Positions 35,351 to 44,139 are shown, numbered from the stretch's first letter. The stretch: DNA of 64,000 nt from Nakamurella alba (GCF_009707545.1 NZ_WLYK01000002.1:186001-250000), one strand, 5' to 3'. Numbers and translations: made by a program. The notes: a model not told the origin generated them from the sequence alone.

Positions 35351-36373
35351 TCACACCGCTGCCGCCGCCCGACGTCGGGCGGCGGCAGCGGCGTTCAGGG
35401 TGGAGACGTCGGCGTGCCAGAGGGTCTCGCCGATCCCGGTGCGGCCGTTCCACGTGCAGTCGAGCAGATCGAAGACCTGGTAGACGTTCTGGCCCCCGTC
35501 GAACTCCAGGCCCGCTCGGGACACCCCGTCGATGCGGTGGTGCTCACCGGTCTCGTCGTCGACCTCGAGGGTGAGCCGCTCGGTCCGCAGCCCGGCCCGG
35601 TGGTAGGTCATCGTCGCCCCGGTCACCCGGCGGACCTGGTCCCCGCGCAGGACGTAGGCGTTGGTCACCACCGACTCCACGGCGCCGTCCCGCGGGTGCT
35701 CCGCGGTGTGCGTGAGCACGGTGAGCTCGCGGCCGAAGTGGAACATGTCGAAGGTGCCGGTGTCGTGCCCGGCCTCGGCCCGCGGGCTCCACGAGTGGTC
35801 CCGGTTGGCCGGCCCGTCGACCTCGTGCCGCACCCCGTCGAGCAGCAGGTGCCCGGTGACCCACATGGTCTGGTCGATGTGCCCCATCGGCTCGTCACCG
35901 GACCGGCCGGACAGACCCGCCGGCACCGCGGCCGTCGGATCGGCAGGGCGGTGGAAGGCCATGAAGCCGTTGACGTCCCGGGCCACCGTGGTCACGGACA
36001 GGTCCGCCGGCGGCATCATCGCCCGGTAGTCCAGGTGCGCCTCGAACCGCCGGGTCCGGTGGACCACGCGGTAGTGATCGGGAGCAGGGGCACCCTTCAC
36101 CGTCAGGCCGCTCGCCAGCCGGTAGTCGGCGAGCCGGGCGCCCCCGATCGGCTGCTGGTAGCGGGAGTCGTGGAACTCCATGTCGGCCACCGAGGTGGAC
36201 CCCGCCGAGTAGGCGTAGATCTTCGTGAACGCCACGCCCAGGTTCGTCCGGAAGCCGACCCAGATGTGCAGCCGGATCGTCCCGTCCGCGGTGAACGCCG
36301 AGAACCAGTTCGTCTCCAGCCATCTCGGGTCGCCCTCGGTGGGCCGCGAGAAGTCGGCGAACCCCCGGCTCAT
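35351..36373 (-). CDS. DUF7064/DUF7065-type lipocalin-like protein 1
   Basis: 340 residues from ATG 36373, overlapping the ligase stop as ATGA. Conserved stretches are PRWLETNWFSAFTADGTIRL, GFRTNLGVAFTKIYAY, GDEPMGHIDQTMWVTG and NRDHSWSPRAE. No signal peptide or membrane span is present. The DHSW motif with surrounding beta-rich sequence recalls the AttH/CrtC lipocalin-like fold, suggesting binding or modification of a hydrophobic small molecule (inference). A second copy lies at 45472-46485, also next to an AMP-forming ligase. The last ~15 residues are an Ala/Arg run that coincides with a 36-bp palindrome. Confidence 0.8.
   Translation of the reverse strand: MSRGFADFSRPTEGDPRWLETNWFSAFTADGTIRLHIWVGFRTNLGVAFTKIYAYSAGSTSVADMEFHDSRYQQPIGGARLADYRLASGLTVKGAPAPDHYRVVHRTRRFEAHLDYRAMMPPADLSVTTVARDVNGFMAFHRPADPTAAVPAGLSGRSGDEPMGHIDQTMWVTGHLLLDGVRHEVDGPANRDHSWSPRAEAGHDTGTFDMFHFGRELTVLTHTAEHPRDGAVESVVTNAYVLRGDQVRRVTGATMTYHRAGLRTERLTLEVDDETGEHHRIDGVSRAGLEFDGGQNVYQVFDLLDCTWNGRTGIGETLWHADVSTLNAAAAARRRAAAAV
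35356..35391. terminator. 36-bp perfect palindrome, convergent terminator
   Basis: Both halves of 35356-35391 are exact reverse complements around GAC|GTC, with GCTGCCGCCGCCC on the left. It lies 42 bp after the SDR stop and inside the last codons of the minus-strand DUF7065 gene, where it encodes the Ala/Arg-rich tail. It probably stops SDR transcription; for the minus gene it would act within the coding end. Confidence 0.7.
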
Positions 36374-37926
36374 GCCGACACCGCCGGCAGGAAGGGCGCG
36401 CGCAGCGCCGCCTTGTCGACCTTGCCCGCGGCGCTGCGCGGCAGGTGCCCGACGAAGTCGTAGCTGCGCGGGCACTTGAACCGGGCCAGCAAGGTACGAC
36501 AGTGGGTGTCCAGCTCCGTCTCCCCGACCGCGGTGCCCGGCAGCAGCTCCACCACCGCGCGGACCTGCTCGCCCATGTCCGGGTGCGGGATGCCGAAGAC
36601 GGCGGCGTCCGCGACCGCCGGGTGTTCCATCAACGCGTCCTCCACCTCACGTGGGTAGATGTTGACCCCGCCGGAGATGATCGTGAAGTTCTTCCGGTCG
36701 GTGAGGAACAGGTAGCCGTCGTCGTCGAGGTACCCGAGATCACCGGTGGTGCTCATGGTCCCGTCGGCCGAGCGGCCGTCGGTGGTGGCCGCGCCGCCGA
36801 AGTACTCGAAGTTGGTGGCGCCGGCGAACCAGACCTCGCCGACCGTGCCGGGCGGGACCGGCGCACCGGTGTCGTCCAGGATCCGCACCTCGCCGAGCGC
36901 GGCCCGGCCGACGGTGCCCGGGCGCTCCAGCCACTCCTGCGAGGTGCAGGTGGTCCCGCCGTTCGCCTCGGTGGAGCCGTAGTTCTCGTAGAGGATCGGG
37001 CCGAGCCACTCGATCAGCGCCCGCTTCACCCCGGGCGGGCACGGGGCCGCGACGTGCACGACCGCCTCCAGCGACGACACCTCGTACCGGTCGCGCACGT
37101 CGACGGGCAGTTGGACGGCCCGGGCCAGCATCGTCGGGACGGCCATCAGGTGGGTGACCCGGTGGGCGTCGACGGCGGCCAGCATCGCCTGCGCCTCGAA
37201 ACGCTCGAGCACCACGGTGGTCCCACCCAGCCGGAGGGCGCAGGAGGTGGAGGCCTGCGGACCGGAGTGGTAGTTCGGCCCGGGCTGCAGGAACACCATG
37301 TCCTCCCGCATGCGGTAGGCCACCCGGGCGGCCGTCTCCCAGAACTCGCCGGCGGTGTCGGGTGCGGCGTCCGGGACGGGGCGGAGCACGCCCTTGGGCC
37401 GGCCGGTGGTGCCGGAGCTGTACAGCATGGGCCCGCCGAGCCGGCGCACCTCGTCGGGCAACGGATCACCGGATGCGGCGGCCATGAGCGGGTGCAGGTC
37501 CGAGAAGTGCTGCGGCACCGGGGCTGCGTGGTTGCCGAGAGACGGGTCGAGCACCCACCACCGCTGAACCCGGGGACAGGTGGCGGGCAGCCGGTCGGCG
37601 AGCCCGTCGAACGTGGCCGAGACGATCACCGCGCGGGCGGTGCTGTCGTCGACGATGTACGCGGCCTCCGGTGCGGTCAGGTGGAAGTTGACCGGCGTGT
37701 GGTAGAGCCCGCAGCGTTCGGCGGCGCCCTGCGCCACGTAGGCCGCGAGGGAGTTCTCCAGCAGGAAGGCGACGTGGTCGCCCGGGCGCAGACCGGCGTC
37801 CAGGAACACCCGGGCCAGCCGGTTGCACCGGTCCTCGTACTCCGCGAAGGTCAGTTGCCGCCCGCTGCCGGCCATGACCAGCGCCGGCCGGTCGGGGTGC
37901 AGCCGGGCCCGGTGCGCGGCGTACAT
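36370..37926 (-). CDS. AMP-forming acyl-CoA ligase 1 (FadD-like)
   Basis: 518 residues from ATG 37926, which shares one base with the esterase stop (TGATG). ANL-superfamily motifs: P-loop YSSGTTGRPKGV at 169-180, YENYGSTEANGG, TTGDLGYLDDDGYLFLTDR, GGVNIYPREVEDAL, and the catalytic lysine region PRSAAGKVDKAAL near the C-terminus. It activates a carboxylic acid to acyl-AMP and then acyl-CoA. It is close to ligase 2 (46557-48101), whose motifs fall at almost the same residue numbers. Its place after the transporter and esterase genes suggests it activates the hydrolysed product. Confidence 0.94.
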   Translation of the reverse strand: MYAAHRARLHPDRPALVMAGSGRQLTFAEYEDRCNRLARVFLDAGLRPGDHVAFLLENSLAAYVAQGAAERCGLYHTPVNFHLTAPEAAYIVDDSTARAVIVSATFDGLADRLPATCPRVQRWWVLDPSLGNHAAPVPQHFSDLHPLMAAASGDPLPDEVRRLGGPMLYSSGTTGRPKGVLRPVPDAAPDTAGEFWETAARVAYRMREDMVFLQPGPNYHSGPQASTSCALRLGGTTVVLERFEAQAMLAAVDAHRVTHLMAVPTMLARAVQLPVDVRDRYEVSSLEAVVHVAAPCPPGVKRALIEWLGPILYENYGSTEANGGTTCTSQEWLERPGTVGRAALGEVRILDDTGAPVPPGTVGEVWFAGATNFEYFGGAATTDGRSADGTMSTTGDLGYLDDDGYLFLTDRKNFTIISGGVNIYPREVEDALMEHPAVADAAVFGIPHPDMGEQVRAVVELLPGTAVGETELDTHCRTLLARFKCPRSYDFVGHLPRSAAGKVDKAALRAPFLPAVSA

Positions 37927-38816
37927 CAGGCGGTGGTCCCGCCGTCGTGCGCGCGCAGGAAGCCGGCGGCCTCGTCGATCGCGGCCACCGCCTCGGGCAG
38001 CGCCCACCACATCATCTGGAAGACGTGCGGCATCCCCGGGTACACCGTGTGCTGTGTCCGCACCCCGGCCGCCACGGCAGCGGTCGCCAGCCGGGCAGAG
38101 TCGCCGGACAGCACCTCGTCGCCGCCGGTCTGCAGCAGCAGCGGCGGGTGCCCGGTCAGGTCCGAGAACACCGGCGACACCAACGGATCCGCCGCGTCAC
38201 CGGCCGGCCCGAGGTACATGTCCACGTCGGCCTGCAGGTCGACGCGGCGGACCAGCAGGTCGACGTCGGCGAGCTCGTCGAAGGTGGGGCTCTGCAGGGT
38301 CAGGTCGGCCCACGCCGACATGGTGACCACGGCGGTCGGGCCGGGCAGCCCGGCGTCCCGGGTGGCGGCGACCGACCCGAGGGCCAGCCCGGCGCCGGCC
38401 GAGTCGCCGGCCACCGCGTAGGTCCGGCCGTCCGCGGCCAGCGCGCCGATCACCGCCAGCACGTCCTGGATCGCCGCCGGGTGCCGGTGCTCCGGCGCGA
38501 GGCGGTAGTCGGGCAGGAACGCCTCCCGGCCGGCCGCCGCCGCCACCCGGGCCACCAGGTCGCGGTGGCTCAGCGCGGATCCGCAGACGTACCCGCCGCC
38601 GTGCAGGTGCAGCAGCACCGCCGATCCCGGTTCCGCGCCGGCCGGGGTGATCCACAGCCCGTCGATCCCGCCGACCGTGCGCGGCTGCACCGCGACACCG
38701 TCCGGGATCTCGCGGGCGATGGCGTCGATACCGACCCGCAGCTGCTCGACCGTCGGGTCCGGCGGCACCGCCGCATAGGCCTCGCCGAGTGCCTGCAGGA
38801 CGCGCTGTTCGGTCAC
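37926..38816 (-). CDS. Alpha/beta hydrolase, HSL-family esterase 3
   Basis: 296 residues from GTG 38816, overlapping the LivF stop as GTGA. HGGG at 72-75, YRLAPEHRHPAA, nucleophile S139 in GDSAGA, late Asp near GGDEVLSGDSA and His in GMPHVFQMMW. Its spacing and sequence (AVVTMSAWADLTL, DLLVRRVDLQADVDMYLG) resemble esterase 1 at 28474, including the AWxDL segment, so the two are likely paralogues. It is translated together with the Liv transporter and the ligase. Confidence 0.92.
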   Translation of the reverse strand: MTEQRVLQALGEAYAAVPPDPTVEQLRVGIDAIAREIPDGVAVQPRTVGGIDGLWITPAGAEPGSAVLLHLHGGGYVCGSALSHRDLVARVAAAAGREAFLPDYRLAPEHRHPAAIQDVLAVIGALAADGRTYAVAGDSAGAGLALGSVAATRDAGLPGPTAVVTMSAWADLTLQSPTFDELADVDLLVRRVDLQADVDMYLGPAGDAADPLVSPVFSDLTGHPPLLLQTGGDEVLSGDSARLATAAVAAGVRTQHTVYPGMPHVFQMMWWALPEAVAAIDEAAGFLRAHDGGTTA

Positions 38817-39595
38817 GGTGTCTCCTTCGACCCGTTCGTCGGTGTGGGATCGGCGGCCGGTGCGACACCGGCGGCGCCGAAGTAGATCTCGCTCATCTCG
38901 CCGGAGCCGAGCAGCTCCGCGCTGCTCCCGGCCAGCACGATGCGACCGCGGTCGATGACGTAGCCGCGGGTGGCGACGGCCAGCGCCTGCTGCGCGCGTT
39001 GTTCGACCAGCAGCACCGCCAGGCTGCGCCGCCGGGCGAGTTCGGCGACCAGGTCCAGCACCTCCACGGTGAGCCGCGGGCTCAGGCCCAGGGTCGGCTC
39101 GTCCAGCAGCAGCACCTGCGGGCTCGCCGCCGCGGCCCGGGCCAGCGCGACCATCTGCTGCTGTCCGCCGGAGAGCAGGCCGGCCTGGGTCGACATCCGT
39201 TCGCGGACCACCGGCAGCAGGTCGAGAACCTCGTCCAGCAGGGCCTTCCCACCGCCCCGGCCGGACAGCCGCAGGCCGAGTTCGATGTTCTCGGCGACGG
39301 TCATGTGCAGGAACAGCCGCCGGCCCTCGGGTGCGGTGACGATGCCGGCCCGGGCCCGGCGTTCCGGCCGCATCCGGGTGACGTCCCGGCCGCCGGAGTG
39401 CACGCTGCCGGCGCGGGCCGGCAGCAGGCCGCCGATGGTCTTCACCAGGGTCGACTTGCCGGCGCCGTTGGCGCCGAGCAGCGCCACGATCTCCTCCGGC
39501 CGGACCTGCAGGTCGACCTCGTGCAGCACGTCCACCGGCCCGTATCCGGCCGAGAGTCCCTGCACCACCAGGCCTTCGCCGGTCGCCGTCGTCAT
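38813..39595 (-). CDS. livF: Liv-type ABC transporter ATPase (LivF-like)
   Basis: 260 residues from ATG 39595 (ATGA overlap with the preceding gene). Walker A GANGAGKST, LivF-specific APEGRRLFLHMTVAENIELG, signature LSGGQQQMVALARA, Walker B VLLLDEPTLGLSP, and H-loop region VEQRAQQALAVA in which the usual His of the switch is Arg (Q-R-A). The tail ends PTPTNGSKETP. One of two ATPases of a branched-chain amino-acid-type importer. Such systems also carry aromatic acids, amides and other carboxylates, so the symbol reflects family, not substrate. Confidence 0.9.
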   Translation of the reverse strand: MTTATGEGLVVQGLSAGYGPVDVLHEVDLQVRPEEIVALLGANGAGKSTLVKTIGGLLPARAGSVHSGGRDVTRMRPERRARAGIVTAPEGRRLFLHMTVAENIELGLRLSGRGGGKALLDEVLDLLPVVRERMSTQAGLLSGGQQQMVALARAAAASPQVLLLDEPTLGLSPRLTVEVLDLVAELARRRSLAVLLVEQRAQQALAVATRGYVIDRGRIVLAGSSAELLGSGEMSEIYFGAAGVAPAADPTPTNGSKETP

Positions 39596-41526
39596 CGCAG
39601 CTCCTCCGTCGGGGTGGCGCCGGCGGTGACCGCGCCGAGGTAGGCCTCACGCACCTGCTCGTCGGCGAGGAACGCGGCCGGATCGCCGCGGAACAGCACC
39701 CGCCCCTGGTCCATGCAGGTGATGACCGCCGCGGTGCGGGTGACCAGGTCCATGTGGTGCTCCACCAGCAGCACACCGAGGCCGTCGGCGGTGAGCCGCT
39801 GCAGCACCTGCACCAGCTCCGCCTCCTCGTGGTGGTTCAGGCCGGCGGCCGGCTCGTCCAGGATCAGCAGGGCCGGCCGGCCGGCGATCGCCCGGGCGAT
39901 CTCCACCATCCGCTGCCGGCCGTAGGACAGGTCGCCGGCCAGACGCTCGGCGTCGGCGAGCATGTCGAGGTACCCCAGCGCCCAGATCGCCCGTTCCCGG
40001 GCCTGCGCCGAGTCCCGGACCGCACGCGGGCTGTTGGCCGCGATCCGCCACAGCCCGGCCGCACCGGGTGCGCGTACCCCGGCCATCACGTTCTCCAGCA
40101 CCGTGCGGTCGACGAACAGGTGCGGGACCTGGAAGGTGCGGGTCACCCCGAGCGCCTTGACCTTGTCCGGGCGGGCGTCCTGCACCTGCCCGCCGTTGAT
40201 CCGGATCGTCCCGGTGTCCACCGGGTACACCCCGCTGACCAGGTTGAGCAGGGTGGTCTTGCCGGCGCCGTTCGGCCCGACCAGCGCGTGCACGGTGCCC
40301 GCCTCGACGGTCAGGTCGACGTCCGAGACCGCCTTCAGCCCACCGAAGGTGATGGAGGCGTTCTCCACGACGAGCACCTGCGGGTCGAGCACCCGGGCGC
40401 CGATGGTGTGGTCGGTGTCGCCGGCCACCGGCGGTGCCGGACGGTGCCGGGCCGTCTGCCGCCACCACTTCTGCGCGGTGCCCACGATGCCGCCGGGCAG
40501 GAACTTCACCACCAGGATCAGCACCAGCCCGCTGATGCCGGTCGAGCCGATGAACCACTTGTCGCTGATCCAGGAGTTCTGCAGGTCGACGATCCAGCCG
40601 GTGGTGGAGTCGGACTCCAGGAACAGCAGGAAGAGCACGCCGACCACCGGGCCGAGGACGGTACGCGAGCCGCCCACCATCACCATCACCAGCAGGTCGA
40701 TGCTCAGCACCAGCAGGAACGACTCCGGCTGCAGGTGGCCGAACACCATCAGGTAGACGGCACCGCCGACGGCCCCGAAACCGGCGGCGATCATGAAGGT
40801 CTGCACCTTGGTGCGGAAGACGTCGACGCCGAGGTGCGCGGCCACCAGGTCGCCGTGCCGGACCGAGTCCATCGCCCGGCCGAACTGCGAGCCGGCCAGG
40901 TTCCGGTAGAGCACGACGGCCAGCACCGCGAGCACCGCCGCCGCGAGCACGGCCCAGCCGGTGACGCCGGGCAGGAACGGCCGGTCCAGGTGCAGGCCGA
41001 ACAGTTCCGGCGGGCGCACGCTGGAGGTGCCCTGCGCCACCGTGCTCGGGTACCCGGAGGCCCGGCCGAAGGCCGGCGCCTGGTTGAGCACGGTGACCAC
41101 CAGCAGGGTGAAGATCAGCGTGACGATGGCGACGAACGGCCCCTCGAGCCGAAGCGAGGCGATGGCCAGCAGCGCGCCGACCACCGCGGCCACCAGCACC
41201 GCGACCACGACCGCCAGGAACCAGGGCAGACCGTTCTGCACGCCGATGGCCGTGCCGTACCCACCGATGGCGAAGAACCCCGCCTGGCCCAGTGACAGCT
41301 GACCGGCGCAGCCCCACAACAGGTTCAGGCCGACCGCGGCGATCAGGTACGCGGCGCCGAGACCGACCTTCTGCATGTAGTCGACCGACCCGGCGGAGCC
41401 CGCGAGGCCGGGCAGGAACAGCGCGACGGCGGCGACGAGGCCGGCGACCAACAGGATCGTCGAGCTGTGCCCGCTGTGCCCGCCGGTCCGGCGCTCCCGG
41501 GCCGGCGCGGTGGCGGCGGCGTTCAC
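39592..41526 (-). CDS. Fused Liv permease-ATPase (LivM-LivG)
   Basis: 644 residues from GTG 41526 (GTGA overlap with LivH). Residues ~1-365 form a LivM permease with about ten spans and the motif YGTAIGVQNGLP/GQLSLGQAGFFAIGG; residues ~390-644 form a LivG ATPase with Walker A GPNGAGKTT, TFQVPHLFVDRTVLENVMAG, signature LSYGRQRMVEIARA, Walker B LLILDEPAAGLNHHE and switch VEHHMDLV. The two are joined by a ~25-residue polar linker. The fusion fixes one ATPase to one permease; LivH and LivF remain separate. Such fusions occur in other actinobacteria. Confidence 0.93.
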   Translation of the reverse strand: MNAAATAPARERRTGGHSGHSSTILLVAGLVAAVALFLPGLAGSAGSVDYMQKVGLGAAYLIAAVGLNLLWGCAGQLSLGQAGFFAIGGYGTAIGVQNGLPWFLAVVVAVLVAAVVGALLAIASLRLEGPFVAIVTLIFTLLVVTVLNQAPAFGRASGYPSTVAQGTSSVRPPELFGLHLDRPFLPGVTGWAVLAAAVLAVLAVVLYRNLAGSQFGRAMDSVRHGDLVAAHLGVDVFRTKVQTFMIAAGFGAVGGAVYLMVFGHLQPESFLLVLSIDLLVMVMVGGSRTVLGPVVGVLFLLFLESDSTTGWIVDLQNSWISDKWFIGSTGISGLVLILVVKFLPGGIVGTAQKWWRQTARHRPAPPVAGDTDHTIGARVLDPQVLVVENASITFGGLKAVSDVDLTVEAGTVHALVGPNGAGKTTLLNLVSGVYPVDTGTIRINGGQVQDARPDKVKALGVTRTFQVPHLFVDRTVLENVMAGVRAPGAAGLWRIAANSPRAVRDSAQARERAIWALGYLDMLADAERLAGDLSYGRQRMVEIARAIAGRPALLILDEPAAGLNHHEEAELVQVLQRLTADGLGVLLVEHHMDLVTRTAAVITCMDQGRVLFRGDPAAFLADEQVREAYLGAVTAGATPTEELR

Positions 41527-42386
41527 ACCTTCTCCTTCGGGACGGTGCCGAGGATGCCCTCGGGCTTGAGCATCAGCACCAGCACCACCGCGATCAGCCC
41601 GGCGGTGGAGCCGACCACGGCGTCGAAGAAGTAGGTGCCGAGCTGGTTGATCAGGCCGTACGCCAGACCGCCGATGAGGACGCCGGGGATCGAGTTGATC
41701 CCGCCGATCACCGCCACGCTGATCGCCCCGACCAGCAGCGGCGGGCCGAGCGAAGGAGTCACGGTGGTCTGGGCGCCGTACATCAGGCCGGCCAGCACCG
41801 CGATCATCGACGCCCCGGCATAGACGAACATGCTCAGCCGCTTCACCGAGATGCCCATCAGCAGAGCCGTTTCCGGGTCCTCCGCCGAGGCCCGGATGAC
41901 CCGCCCGAGGGCGGTCCAGCGCAGCACGCAGCTGATCCCGACGGACAGCAGCACGGCCAGCGCCAGGATGACCAGGGCCTGGTAGGCCAGGCCCAGGTCG
42001 CCCAGCCGGTAGAACCCGTCGATCTTGAAGACCGCGAGCGAGAGCGGTTCCACGCCCATGCCGTTGGTCTGCAGGTCGATCAGGATCATCCCGAGGCCGA
42101 GGGTGGACAGCAGCCAGCGGTAGTCGCGGGCGTTCACGTGGAACGGGGTGATCAGCAGCCGGCTGATCAGCGCCCCGAGCAGACCGCCCACCAGCAGGGC
42201 GAGCAGGAACCGGAGCCAGCCCGGCCCGACCGCAGCGGACAGCACGGCCACCCCGGCACCGGCGCTGACCAGCTCGCCGGTGCCGAAGTTGCCGGTGCGG
42301 GTGGCCAGGAAGGTGAGCGACAGGCTCAGCGCGACGAGCGCGAAGAGTCCGCCGACCAGGATCCCGGAGGTGATGGCGTTCAGCAT
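41523..42386 (-). CDS. livH: Liv-type ABC transporter permease (LivH-like)
   Basis: 287 residues from ATG 42386. Eight to nine membrane spans; family segments GILVGGLFALVALSLSLTFL, STLGLGMILIDL, RVIRASAEDPETALLMGISV (the EAA-like coupling loop) and VAVIGGINSIPGVLIGGLAYG. It follows the substrate-binding protein gene by 21 nt and overlaps the fused LivM-LivG gene. Symbol given by family; the transported compound is unknown. Confidence 0.92.
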   Translation of the reverse strand: MLNAITSGILVGGLFALVALSLSLTFLATRTGNFGTGELVSAGAGVAVLSAAVGPGWLRFLLALLVGGLLGALISRLLITPFHVNARDYRWLLSTLGLGMILIDLQTNGMGVEPLSLAVFKIDGFYRLGDLGLAYQALVILALAVLLSVGISCVLRWTALGRVIRASAEDPETALLMGISVKRLSMFVYAGASMIAVLAGLMYGAQTTVTPSLGPPLLVGAISVAVIGGINSIPGVLIGGLAYGLINQLGTYFFDAVVGSTAGLIAVVLVLMLKPEGILGTVPKEKV

Positions 42387-42407
42387 CGGGGTGTCACCGC
42401 CTCCCGG

Positions 42408-43712
42408 TCAGGAGGTCGCGTCGATGGTCTCGACGAGCGTGTAGTTGCCGTCCGCGTCGAAGCCGTACAGGCCCCAGGCCACGCTGTCCAGGTCCCACAT
42501 GCGGTGGTCGTCGGCGGAGAACGGGGTGGTCACCTCGACACCGAGACTGCTGAAGTCCTGGATGTTCTCGATGGCGTCCCGGACCGCCGGGTAGTCCTGC
42601 GCGCTGCCGGCGGCCTCGACGCCCTGGGCGTACATCTTCAGGCAGGCGTAGGCGGCGACCACGGCGGCCGTCTGCTGCGGGTCCTCGCCGTAGGCGGCCT
42701 TGTAGTCCGCGAGCAGCGTGGTGTAGTCCTCGGACAGGATCGGCCACGGCACCACGAAGGTCACCTTCTGCCGCTGCTCGGGCGTGGCGTTGGCGGCGAA
42801 GCCGCCCTGGATGGCACCGGTGCTGACGATCTTCGACGGGGTGAAGCCGACCTGGTCGAAGGCGTCCAGCACCTTGACCATCTCGGTCGGCAGGGCGACG
42901 CCGACGACGACCTCGGTGACGCCCGCGTCCTTGAGCGCCTGTGCCTGCACCGACAGGTCGGTGGCGGCCATGTCGAAGGTCTGCTTCTCGTAGGCCGGCA
43001 GGCCCTTCCCGGACCACACGGTGGTCATCGCGGCGTCGAAAGCCTGTCCGTAGGCGGTGGTATCGGCGATCAGGCCGACCTTCCCGGCCGGGTCGATCAC
43101 GTTGGTGGCGATCACGTTGATGGCCTGCGGGGCGGTCGCGGACAACTGGAACGCCCAGTTGCCGGCGGCGGTCGCCTTCGCCACCGCCTCGTCACCCGCC
43201 AACGGCAGGCACCACGGCCGGCCGACCGACTGGATCAGCTCCTGCACCTGCAGTGCACCACCGCTGGAGTAGGGCCCGAAGATCGCGTCGACCTTGTCGT
43301 CGTTGAGCGCCTTCTGCACCGCACTCACCGAGCCCTCCGGGGTGCCCTTGTCGTCGCCGTCGACCAGCTCGAAGGTGATGTTCTCATCGCCCAGGTCGGC
43401 GATCGCCAGCTCGACGCCGCGACGCTGCTCGAACTGGGTGGCCGGCGCGGCGCTCGAGCCCAGCAGCGCGATCTTCGCGGTGATCGGCCCCGAGGATCCG
43501 CCGCCGGTCGCCGAGCCGGTCGCCGAGCCCGTCGCCGAACCTGTTGCGGAACCGGCGGTGTCGGGAGCGGCGGTGCTCCCGCCGGAGGTGGCCGGTGTGG
43601 TGGCCGGGGTGGTGCCGGCGGAGTCCGATCCCCCGCCGCAGGCCGACAACAGCATCGCCACGGTGGCGGCGCCGGCGGCCAGCAGCATCCTGGTCCGGGA
43701 GTTGTTCCTCAT
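42408..43712 (-). CDS. Liv-type ABC transporter substrate-binding lipoprotein
   Basis: 434 residues from ATG 43712, with GAAAGGAC about 8 nt upstream. Lipobox LSAC (C25) after a Lys/Arg-poor but Ala-rich signal. A linker holds four (GSAT) units encoded by 12-nt repeats. The periplasmic-binding fold type I follows: TAKIALLGSSAAPATQFEQR, DGDDKGTPEGSVSAVQKAL, AIFGPYSSGGALQV, and KVGLIADTTAYGQAFDAAM between the lobes. It captures the substrate outside the cell for the LivHMGF transporter. Operon mates are catabolic rather than amino-acid genes, which argues for an organic acid or ketone ligand (inference). Confidence 0.92.
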   Translation of the reverse strand: MRNNSRTRMLLAAGAATVAMLLSACGGGSDSAGTTPATTPATSGGSTAAPDTAGSATGSATGSATGSATGGGSSGPITAKIALLGSSAAPATQFEQRRGVELAIADLGDENITFELVDGDDKGTPEGSVSAVQKALNDDKVDAIFGPYSSGGALQVQELIQSVGRPWCLPLAGDEAVAKATAAGNWAFQLSATAPQAINVIATNVIDPAGKVGLIADTTAYGQAFDAAMTTVWSGKGLPAYEKQTFDMAATDLSVQAQALKDAGVTEVVVGVALPTEMVKVLDAFDQVGFTPSKIVSTGAIQGGFAANATPEQRQKVTFVVPWPILSEDYTTLLADYKAAYGEDPQQTAAVVAAYACLKMYAQGVEAAGSAQDYPAVRDAIENIQDFSSLGVEVTTPFSADDHRMWDLDSVAWGLYGFDADGNYTLVETIDATS

Positions 43713-43873
43713 CGAGCAGTCCTTTCGGGGGCCGGTCGTCGTCGATCCGGCGGCCTGGGAGCCTGGGAGTGGTCCGCCCGGTGCCGGCACGCGCATCACG
43801 AGGTCGACCGGCCTACCCGGTGCGACTCCAGGGCGTTGTCACCCTGCGCTGCGCATGTGCTCCGACGGGAGCG

Positions 43874-43912
43874 GTTGTACTACTTGCAACAGGGCCGTGC
43901 ACCCCGTTGTAC
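43874..43912. promoter_or_regulatory. Three GTTGTA/TGCAAC half-sites in the Liv leader
   Basis: GTTGTA at 43874-43879, its near-complement TGCAAC at 43885-43890, and GTTGTA again at 43906-43911. The last two form an imperfect inverted repeat TGCAACAGGG/CCCCGTTGTA, and the outer two are direct repeats offset by 32 bp (about three helical turns). They begin about 17 nt downstream of the predicted transcription start, a position suited to repression. No regulator is assigned. Confidence 0.4.
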
Positions 43913-43935
43913 TGCGGCGATCACCTGTGTTGTGA

Positions 43936-43964
43936 ACCATAGTTCTACCTCGGTGTGCGGTCAA
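43936..43964 (-). promoter_or_regulatory. Promoter of the Liv/esterase/ligase operon
   Basis: On the minus strand TTGACC (43964-43959), a 17-nt spacer, and TATGGT (43941-43936). The surrounding box AGAACTATGGTTCAC (43946-43932) matches 13 of 15 bases of the box at the SDR promoter and contains a GAAC-TATG-GTTC inverted repeat. Predicted start near 43929, leaving a leader of ~215 nt. Confidence 0.72.
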
Positions 43965-44139
43965 CCCGGGAGCGGCGCGGATGCCGTGCCGCACCCTCCC
44001 GGTTCCGGGCAGGCCGCAGCGCACCGGCTCACGCAGGGTCGGAGGTCGGTGTGCCGCGGTGGGAGGGGACGCCGGAGAAGCCCTCCGCACGAGGGAATCC
44101 GGGCCGCGCCGCGGCGGGATCAGGCATCCCGCGCGGTGT

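Larger units (their letters stand above)
43713..44139. other. 427-bp intergenic region upstream of the Liv operon
   Basis: No gene recognised. It holds the Liv promoter (43936-43964) and, downstream of the predicted start, three GTTGTA/TGCAAC half-sites at 43874-43911. The rest, up to the DUF6285 stop at 44140, is GC-rich without clear structure. Confidence 0.6.

Noticed and set aside
35351-43712. Leucine/isoleucine/valine uptake operon
   Set aside because: The transporter family alone suggests it, but the operon continues without gaps into esterase, CoA ligase and DUF7065 genes, so amino-acid uptake is not the best reading.
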